Assembly (NCBI RefSeq): GCF_910592395.1
Contig: NC_088322.1
Coordinates: 2,296,001-2,360,000, forward strand
Length of the DNA stretch: 64,000 nucleotides
Origin: Lineus longissimus
Lineage: Eukaryota > Nemertea > Pilidiophora > Heteronemertea > Lineidae
Reading direction: 5' to 3'
Shown here: positions 58,169 to 64,000 of the stretch, piece by piece
Numbering within the stretch: position 1 is the stretch's first letter
Layout of the letters: each line of letters starts with the position of its first letter
Program-made: the position numbers and the translations under genes
The notes under the pieces: generated by a model
Told to the model about the DNA's origin: nothing
The model's input: only the letters and a program-made list of their open reading frames with translations
The model's database searches: none

Positions 58169-59317
58169 CTAGATGTTAGCTTTTTCTTTTGCTGCTTTCA
58201 TTTTTTCACAGTTCTTAATAAAATGTTGACTGGAGCCGCAAAAGTAACAGGGCATACTACTATTGTTGCTATTCATATTGAACCTCGCCCCTCTTCCCCC
58301 TCTTCCTCCCCTCCAAGATCTAGAGCCCTGAAACCCGAACTGGTAAGGAGAGCCCCATGGAAAAGGGGAAGGAATACCTTCAAAATGGGGAGGGTAGAGA
58401 TTAGCCAAAGGGGAAGCCGCGCGCTTGTTAAAATTTGCTTGGCCATTGTCGCTGGATCTTTCCCCCTTTGAAGCCACTTTTCCATTTTTTACACATTTTG
58501 ACAATGCTTTAGCTACAATATCACACGCAGCCCCTCCCAAAACTGAGAGGGCGAATGAAGAAATGTCAACTGAACCCTGATTGTATTTAGCTTGACGCGC
58601 TAATTCTTGGAAAACACTTGCGTTGTCATCGTTGCATGTGGAAGCTATGGAACTCAGTTCATCCAAATAAACCAGCAACAAAGATTCGTTTGGATTCTTC
58701 TGTGTCGCCACCGACCTCACCTTTTCTTTTGCTATGCGTAGGGCCTCACATGGTTTTGATTGGTTTGCCTCATTCTTTTGTTTTACGCTGGTTTCTTCGA
58801 GACGCTGCTTTTTCGCCGGTGGAGGAGTGTCGGAAGTTCCATCGTCGGAGCCGGAAGGTTCCGCTAGAACTTGGCCTTTCGGCTGTCCAAACTCGTTGGC
58901 CATTACTATGGCAAAGAGCGTCAACAGCTTTAAAGAGCTGGGGTCCTCATCCACTCTTGCCATATCTAAAATCTCGGATGCATTTTCCCCGGTGAGGTGG
59001 TGGAACTTGCTTTTCAGTTCTTCTGGTGTCAGCAGACCAACGCTTGATTTAGTATCGTACCGTGCGTACTCTTTAGGTGAGAAAGGGTTGTCCATCATTT
59101 TTCTTACCAGTGGTAAGATGTTGACTCCAAGTGTCCCCAAAATCAAATGTCCTGCATAAGGCACACCCTTCTTTCTATAAAGGTAGTGAAACATGAGGAC
59201 TAAGCTCGGGAATTTAATAGTGTTATGAAAAGAAAGCGATCCTACGATCCAAGAAAGCCTAATCTGCCCATTGCAGGCCTTTTGCACGCATGAGTACCCA
59301 TCCGCCATCTTGCACAA
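58169..59317 (-). CDS. Gag-like protein with CCHC zinc knuckle (Ngaro-type element)
   Basis: 382 residues ending with a zinc knuckle CYFCGSSQHFIKNC after an RG-rich stretch (RSWRGGRGGRGARF). A helical middle includes LLTLFAIVMANEFGQP. It would bind the element's RNA. The frame is intact and the protein is upstream of RT in the sense orientation. Confidence 0.82.
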   Translation of the reverse strand: MCKMADGYSCVQKACNGQIRLSWIVGSLSFHNTIKFPSLVLMFHYLYRKKGVPYAGHLILGTLGVNILPLVRKMMDNPFSPKEYARYDTKSSVGLLTPEELKSKFHHLTGENASEILDMARVDEDPSSLKLLTLFAIVMANEFGQPKGQVLAEPSGSDDGTSDTPPPAKKQRLEETSVKQKNEANQSKPCEALRIAKEKVRSVATQKNPNESLLLVYLDELSSIASTCNDDNASVFQELARQAKYNQGSVDISSFALSVLGGAACDIVAKALSKCVKNGKVASKGERSSDNGQANFNKRAASPLANLYPPHFEGIPSPFPWGSPYQFGFQGSRSWRGGRGGRGARFNMNSNNSSMPCYFCGSSQHFIKNCEKMKAAKEKANI

Positions 59318-60058
59318 TAACGCGTATTAAACTACAACCACCAACGCTGTTCCGCGCCAATAATTCCACAGAACTGCCTGCACTTTCTATTTTGCCCCGG
59401 TAAAATGAAATAGGCCCTTGCAGCCCGGATATAAAATAACCACCCAAATCATGCAACATCTAGAGGTCGACAATACCCTACACAGCAGATGAAGAGCAAA
59501 AATTATGGGCATCAGTTTACCAGGACTAGACCCCTTATGTTTTGGTCCACCCAGGGTGTAAACAAACTCACGGGCAATAAAAGCCCACATGGGTGAACAT
59601 GGTGAAGTCTTATGCCTATTGTTCTCAGGTAGAAAACCAAAAATATCTGGAAAACAGATCGACGACACCCACTTTTTCCTCATGAGTTCAGTTAAAAAAA
59701 TCATTCTAGCAATATACACATAGTAGGGCCTACCTGCCACGTTTCGATAGATGTTTCACACTATAAGACCAACAGGGCAAACGTGCATACAACTAACTAT
59801 ACAAAACATTATGCATAGCATAGACCGACTAGCCCTAGGCACAACACATGTCCCGCAATATCTGAGTTTGAGGCCCACCAACCTCCAAAAATTGGCCCTT
59901 CTGCCAATTAAAATGGCCTCTCACGCCATCAACTATCAAACGGCCCAACAATGCCCAAGAAATGTGGCCCCTCTCGCCAAAAGAAAATAAATACTTTACC
60001 TAAAAATCGGGAAAATAATGAACCGGAGACGAAACCGGGGACGTGGCTTACACGGCGG
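59318..60058 (-). other. Leader region of the Ngaro-type element
   Basis: The 5' side of the element before Gag; no ORF of note. Confidence 0.5.
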
Positions 60059-60115
60059 CGTCTAAGATCGAAATGGCCGAGAGAAATGTATTCTCGCGAG
60101 ATCTCGCTTAGGGTG

Positions 60116-60721
60116 AAACTATTTTCCGTCTACAGTCATCCCAAAGCGGCCCTAGTGGAGAGATTCAATCGAACGTTGAAAGACAGAATGTTTCGTTTGT
60201 TCACGCAACGCAATACACACCGATGGTTGGAGGCTCTGCCCGATTTGCTGGCTGCTTACAATGCAAGCGTTCACAGAGTAATCGGTATGAAACCCAAGGA
60301 TGTGAAGATTAAACACGAAGAGTATTTATGGGACAAACTGTACGGAAAGGAATTTCCGAAAAAAGCCAATTTTCGTTTCCAAATCGGGGACGTAGTTCGT
60401 ATCGCTCGAATTCCCACCAGCCTGTTTGAGAAAGGATCGACTGCCAAATGGACAGAAGAGAATTTTGTAGTCGCACATCGCAGAGCGACAGAGCCACCCA
60501 CCTATAAGCTGCATGACTTACAGCAAGAACTGATCAAAGGCTCGTTTTATGAACATCAGATGCAGAAAATTGAGATGCCAACGGATGAGCAAACCTATCA
60601 CGTCGATATTTTAAAACGCCGGAAACGCAAGGGAAAGCTCCAATTCTTCGTACACTACAGAGGCTGGCCGTCGAGTTTTGACGAATTGGTGGACAAAGGA
60701 CTAGTGACTTCCCTTACATAA
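60116..60721 (+). pseudogene. Integrase, C-terminal part, element C (split)
   Basis: It carries the catalytic E (ALVERFNRT), the dimer/SH3-type region (FRFQIGDVVRIARI) and a chromodomain-like end (HVDILKRRKRK, FFVHYRGWPSSFDELVD). It is open to the stop at 60721. Confidence 0.92.
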
Positions 60722-60857
60722 CAGAGGAGGGGTCACTCATCGACACGAAGGAAGGAGGCCTGAAGGCGGTGAGAGATTGCCAAGCCATCTTCGATCATCA
60801 TCAGAGCTTGCTCGCGTTTCATATTAATTTGACTGTGAAAGAAACTTATTGAGACGG

Positions 60858-61694
60858 ATGTCCACATCATCTCATCGTATACTGTTAAAAAAACCAGTCA
60901 CACGAGATGCCCTCTTTATCATGATGGAAGAAAGGCTAAGTTTCGACGGCAGAATTGCTTTGCCCTTTGGGGCCATAATTCAAGGGGCGCCCTTGAGCGG
61001 GAAAACAGAATTTACTATGCGCTTGATCGAAAATGCCAGTCGTATCTTCGATAGACCATTCGACTACATATATCTCTTCTATGGGCAGCGAAGTAAAACC
61101 GTGGCTGAAATTGAAAGTGACACGACGAGAAAGCGAATAATGCTAGTTCAAGGACTACCCGAAAATATGGACGATTACATTCACCCGCAACAGCACAACG
61201 GAGAGCACAAGTTCGGATTGCATATCTACGACGATTTAATGGAGGATGTCTCGAAGAGCAAAGCTATTTCCGATATGGCGACAAGAAAATGTCATCATAA
61301 TTCACTTTCCTGGATAATTCTGATGCAAAATATGTTCTACCAAGGCTCGGAACGCATTACTCTACAACGCTGCGCCCATATTTACGTGCTATTCCATAGT
61401 CCATTAGATAAATCTACAGCCCGTCATCTCGGCTCCAGGATTATGCCGGCCAACCAACGGCTTTTCATGGAAATCTATGAAAAGGCAACTTCAAAACCGA
61501 ACGGATATCTTTTCGTCGACGGCACTCAAAATAGTCCGGAGGAGATTCGCTTCAGGACAGACCTTTTCGGAGATATCAAAGAATATTTGTACCACGAAAA
61601 TTGTACAACAATAGTAAGCGAATTTGGCAAAAAAACCGCTAAGAACAATGTGATAGGCTTCGTTTGGATGCGGTGTGTGAGAAGACAACAATAA
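60858..61694 (+). CDS. DNA-packaging ATPase, element C
   Basis: 278 residues from the ATG at 60858. Walker A is GAPLSGKTEF and Walker B is LHIYDDLM, with a following WIILMQNMF sensor-like strand. It is longer than the 206-residue ATPase of elements A and B and not closely similar, which supports a separate lineage. Packaging role inferred from family and position. Frame intact. Confidence 0.85.
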   Translation: MSTSSHRILLKKPVTRDALFIMMEERLSFDGRIALPFGAIIQGAPLSGKTEFTMRLIENASRIFDRPFDYIYLFYGQRSKTVAEIESDTTRKRIMLVQGLPENMDDYIHPQQHNGEHKFGLHIYDDLMEDVSKSKAISDMATRKCHHNSLSWIILMQNMFYQGSERITLQRCAHIYVLFHSPLDKSTARHLGSRIMPANQRLFMEIYEKATSKPNGYLFVDGTQNSPEEIRFRTDLFGDIKEYLYHENCTTIVSEFGKKTAKNNVIGFVWMRCVRRQQ

Positions 61695-61756
61695 ACATTG
61701 AGTCAAAAGAGATCGTTTCGTGCAATTATATATTACCAGTGCCAGTATAGTTTAAG

Positions 61757-62251
61757 ATGCTACCAAATAATAGACACCTCATGGAGCAATTAATTCGGAG
61801 TAAACAGAAGGGGAGACGCAAAGGAACGGGGAGGAGACAGTCTTATAATAGGCAGAGGAATCTCCTTCGCGATTCCACTGCCGCCGATCATATCGATTTT
61901 TTATCGCTCTTGAGCAAAACTAGCAAAAAGAATCAAGCAAAACTCTTGGAAATCGCCAACGCGGGGCAAATGGGCGCTTTGCTCGAATGCATCCACAACG
62001 TGGGTAATAGAAATGTGAGCGGCATTTCAGCGGATAAGATCAGAAAATTGCAGAAACACAGCTCTATGGTACAGAAGCTCTTTCGCCCACGAACAAGCCT
62101 GCAACGACGCAAAGACATACTGGCGACCGAAGGCATCAAAGGAGGATTCTTGAGCGCCTTGATTCCACTGGCCGTTTCGGCGATTGGCATGCAGTTTGAT
62201 CGGTGGAATCGGCAAATAAGTCTTTCCTCCGTTTTCGAAGTAGAACTTTAG
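61757..62251 (+). CDS. Small basic virion-type protein of Polintons, unknown function
   Basis: 164 residues. A basic N-terminus precedes a helical core (DFLSLLSKTSKKNQAKLL, GALLECIHNVGNRNVSG) and a C-terminal GGFLSALIPLAVSAIGMQ apolar segment. The order of a basic helical core and a glycine-led apolar end is a recurring Polinton pattern. It lies between ATPase and the next virion-type gene, 8 bases upstream of its ATG. Confidence 0.6.
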   Translation: MLPNNRHLMEQLIRSKQKGRRKGTGRRQSYNRQRNLLRDSTAADHIDFLSLLSKTSKKNQAKLLEIANAGQMGALLECIHNVGNRNVSGISADKIRKLQKHSSMVQKLFRPRTSLQRRKDILATEGIKGGFLSALIPLAVSAIGMQFDRWNRQISLSSVFEVEL

Positions 62252-62259
62252 CCAGCAAA

Positions 62260-63486
62260 ATGGCCAGATATTCAGGACAACAGGACAAAGGGGGATTCGA
62301 GGAATGTATCTTAATTCCGTTGGAAGTCTACAAGCGTCTTTGTGCGATGGTCGGTGCAGACATACCGACTAACAGTTACGATTCATCAACGACGAAAGCC
62401 TTTAACTCTATCAGCAACGAGGCAGCATATGACAAGGAGCAGGAGGAGGAGGAGCTTTCATCGGATCGACTGTTAGTGGCGAAAAAATATGCCAATCTAC
62501 CGGTCGATTTAAAAATGAAACTTTTCAGTCAGGGTCGAAGAAGAGAGACAAAAGCTTTATTCGATCACGTAGCGGATTACGGGGAAAAGAATGTACTCGA
62601 TCTGATCGCGCCCACTTTGAAATTACACCACCCCTTTATTAAGGACATTATGAAAAATTACGTAAGACGTCACCGTTCAACGATAGACTGGGATCCGTTC
62701 AGCTACGAATTAATAATCGAGGGAACAAAGTTACCCAATACAAATATCGTACGAAACATTGAATTCCTAATGAAGCCGGAGAGCATGAACTACGTTGTCC
62801 CGCCGGGGGCCACTGAATTGAGAGATGCCTTCTTGAAGATCGGAGTGCCGCCGGGATGGATAGCCTATACACCGGAAATGAAGAGACCGTCTACCATCAC
62901 ACCCCCACTACTATCAGAGAGAAAAAAACCGAAACTTGTCGCTGATGAGGACGGTTCCAAATTGACAACAATTCAGAGCGCTATTAGGAAGTCAAAATTG
63001 TTATCTCCACTCGCGGGGCGCACCTTGGAGGAGAGCATCAGCACAGAAGAAGGTGTCTTTTCGCCGTTGATGAAGGCGAAAAAAGCAGCCCAAAGGAAGG
63101 AAACATCGGTTTTGGGCTTGCCAATACCTCTATCTTTTGCCATGAGTCCACAAGAAAAAGCTACAAGTGCACCAAAATTGTTTAAGGATTCAGAAATACC
63201 GAAGCAACGACGCTCGTCACGTCTGAGTAAAACCAGGGAAAAAGCACTTATACTCGGGAGTAAAAAAACAACGCCTGTACAAACTGTGCCCAATTGGTCC
63301 CAAAACAAATCATGGAGTCCTCTATTGGAATCAACAGCTAGTCCGGACAAAAGTCATAAAGAAAAACGAAGAAGAAGAACAATCGGACCGCATAACCGAG
63401 TGGGAAATACGCACCTAGCTCTTAAAGGGTTTGTGAGGGGAAAATATCGTGTTTTTAAAAACAAGAAACAAACATTCACCCTGTAA
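62260..63486 (+). CDS. Virion-type protein of Polintons, 408 residues
   Basis: The start was chosen at the ATG at 62260 (MARYSGQQDKGGFEECILIPLEVYKRL). A globular N-terminal half includes ALFDHVADYGEKNVLDL and STIDWDPFSYELIIEG. The rest is a long basic, serine/proline-rich tail with many KR pairs. The N-terminal motif order recurs in Polinton elements beside the ATPase and capsid genes. The basic tail could contact packaged DNA. Function inferred from context only. Confidence 0.55.
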   Translation: MARYSGQQDKGGFEECILIPLEVYKRLCAMVGADIPTNSYDSSTTKAFNSISNEAAYDKEQEEEELSSDRLLVAKKYANLPVDLKMKLFSQGRRRETKALFDHVADYGEKNVLDLIAPTLKLHHPFIKDIMKNYVRRHRSTIDWDPFSYELIIEGTKLPNTNIVRNIEFLMKPESMNYVVPPGATELRDAFLKIGVPPGWIAYTPEMKRPSTITPPLLSERKKPKLVADEDGSKLTTIQSAIRKSKLLSPLAGRTLEESISTEEGVFSPLMKAKKAAQRKETSVLGLPIPLSFAMSPQEKATSAPKLFKDSEIPKQRRSSRLSKTREKALILGSKKTTPVQTVPNWSQNKSWSPLLESTASPDKSHKEKRRRRTIGPHNRVGNTHLALKGFVRGKYRVFKNKKQTFTL

Positions 63487-63509
63487 AATCGTTCGAGGAC
63501 AAATTCATC

Positions 63510-64000
63510 ATGGTGCTGGTTCCTTACCGTCCGGGCTTAAACGCATATCGAAGACACTATCAGACGGGTTCTGGGCTTCCCGTTTTTCGAGGAGATAGCT
63601 TATACCAGCATGGGCATGGACTCGGAGGCATATTCAGCTCAATATTCAAAACAGTGGTTCCGATGCTGAAAAAAGTCGTGGTTCCTTCCATAAAAAAGGT
63701 AGCCGTAAGCGCTGGAAAGAGCCTCTTAAAATCGGGCGCTCAAGCGCTTTCGGACGTGGTGTCCGGTGAAAAAGATATCAAAACCGCCCTGAAGGAAAGG
63801 GGAAAAGAAAGCTTACACGAAATCGGACATAACGTTAAAAAACAAGTTGTTGGCGGGATCAAGCGTCATATCTTAGCGCCGGATAATACAGATGAAGAAA
63901 TTGGGCAGAGTTTAACGGCCAAAAGACACAAAAAACAAGGAAAAGCCCATGTGGGGGCCCAGGAGTCCCACGGAGGAAAAAGGAAGAGAAAATCGCGTAA
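63510..64000 (+). CDS. Putative pVI-like minor virion protein (runs off the window)
   Basis: 163 complete codons from MVLVPYRPGLN, open at the right edge. It has a glycine-rich start (GSGLPVFRGD, HGHGLGGIFSSIF), an amphipathic segment (TVVPMLKKVVVPSIKK), then a lysine-rich helical tail ending in KRKRKSRK. The layout resembles adenovirus pVI/pX-type virion proteins that act at membranes or on DNA. The next gene outside the window may be the major capsid protein. Confidence 0.55.
   Translation, partial: MVLVPYRPGLNAYRRHYQTGSGLPVFRGDSLYQHGHGLGGIFSSIFKTVVPMLKKVVVPSIKKVAVSAGKSLLKSGAQALSDVVSGEKDIKTALKERGKESLHEIGHNVKKQVVGGIKRHILAPDNTDEEIGQSLTAKRHKKQGKAHVGAQESHGGKRKRKSR

Larger units (their letters stand above)
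53876..60115 (-). mobile_element. Ngaro/PAT-type tyrosine-recombinase retroelement
   Basis: Split direct repeats: 53876-53954 equals 54161-54239 (79 bases) and 60059-60115 equals 54104-54160 (57 bases), with no mismatch seen. The internal copy joins both ends exactly, as expected for A1-ORFs-B1-A2-B2 structure copied through a circle. It encodes Gag with a zinc knuckle, RT-RNase H and tyrosine recombinase on the minus strand. No target duplication is visible, as expected. Identical repeats suggest recent insertion. Confidence 0.93.
43700..64000 (+). mobile_element. Polinton-like element C (partial, extends past the window)
   Basis: All viral-type genes lie on the plus strand: dUTPase, minor capsid, PolB, deoxynucleoside kinase, integrase, packaging ATPase and virion-type proteins. 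It is distinct from A and B in gene order, sequence and higher GC. The major capsid gene is not seen and should lie beyond 64000. Integrase interruption, frameshifts and a nonsense codon indicate an inactive copy. Confidence 0.85.

Noticed and set aside
62203-62259. Longer start of the 408-residue virion-type gene
   Set aside because: It would start at GTG and overlap the upstream gene. The ATG at 62260 lies 8 bases after that gene.
1-64000. Adenovirus-type protease expected in Polintons
   Set aside because: I looked for it among the open frames of A, B and the visible part of C and found no convincing candidate, so none is annotated.

Overview
The window is animal nuclear DNA, most likely from a marine invertebrate, and is built almost entirely of nested mobile elements. 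The evidence is several large virus-like DNA transposons of the Polinton/Maverick (adintovirus-like) type, each with protein-primed DNA polymerase B, chromodomain integrase, packaging ATPase and capsid-type genes. A mix of metazoan elements lies in and around them: an L2/CR1-like LINE, a Helentron piece, a PIF/Harbinger element, a Ngaro-type tyrosine-recombinase retroelement and MITEs. I see no ordinary host gene. The only cellular-type sequence is a pair of P2X7-like exons inside a TTAA-flanked transposon. The species cannot be named from this sequence.

Layout. Element A (before position 1 to 18004) is a nearly complete Polinton-like element; its left tip lies about 45 bases outside the window. 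In order it carries a major capsid gene with an internal deletion, three small or minor-capsid genes, divergent ATPase and integrase genes, an HNH-like gene, two small genes, PolB (minus strand), a broken second minor-capsid-like gene, and a minus-strand block with a possible VLTF3-like late transcription factor and membrane proteins. Element B (18005-37425) is a close relative in the opposite orientation. Element A appears to have inserted into B's PolB gene. B is also broken by a MITE (18791-18979), a Helentron-bearing insert (about 22081-27231), a LINE (about 30559-35992) that itself holds a TTAA transposon (31611-35897), and a tRNA-like insert (about 36405-37214). From 37426 to 43699 there is no viral gene, but there is a Harbinger element (39568-42576). 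Element C (about 43700 to beyond 64000) is a second, distinct Polinton lineage. It adds dUTPase, deoxynucleoside kinase, a DUF4326-like protein and a possible PC4-like protein to the usual gene set. Its integrase is split by a 6.2-kb Ngaro-type element (53876-60115).

How the genes fit together. PolB would copy the element by protein priming, the integrase would insert it, the ATPase would package DNA, and the capsid proteins would form a particle. Both the A and B capsid genes are damaged in this copy. C has a nonsense codon in its kinase, frameshifts in PolB and a split integrase. All three are therefore probably inactive here, although many A and B genes remain open and nearly identical.

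The most notable signals are: (1) about 35 copies of a roughly 30-base double mini-hairpin repeat spread through element A and inserted in frame inside its proteins, with matching empty sites in element B; (2) 130-142-base palindromes at the element tips whose two arms have changed together between A and B; (3) start codons embedded in TAAATG, including a palindromic CATTTAAATG that carries two divergent starts, in an element that also encodes a possible VLTF3-like factor; (4) an overlapping -1 frame after an A7 heptamer, ending in a PSAP-containing tail conserved in A and B.
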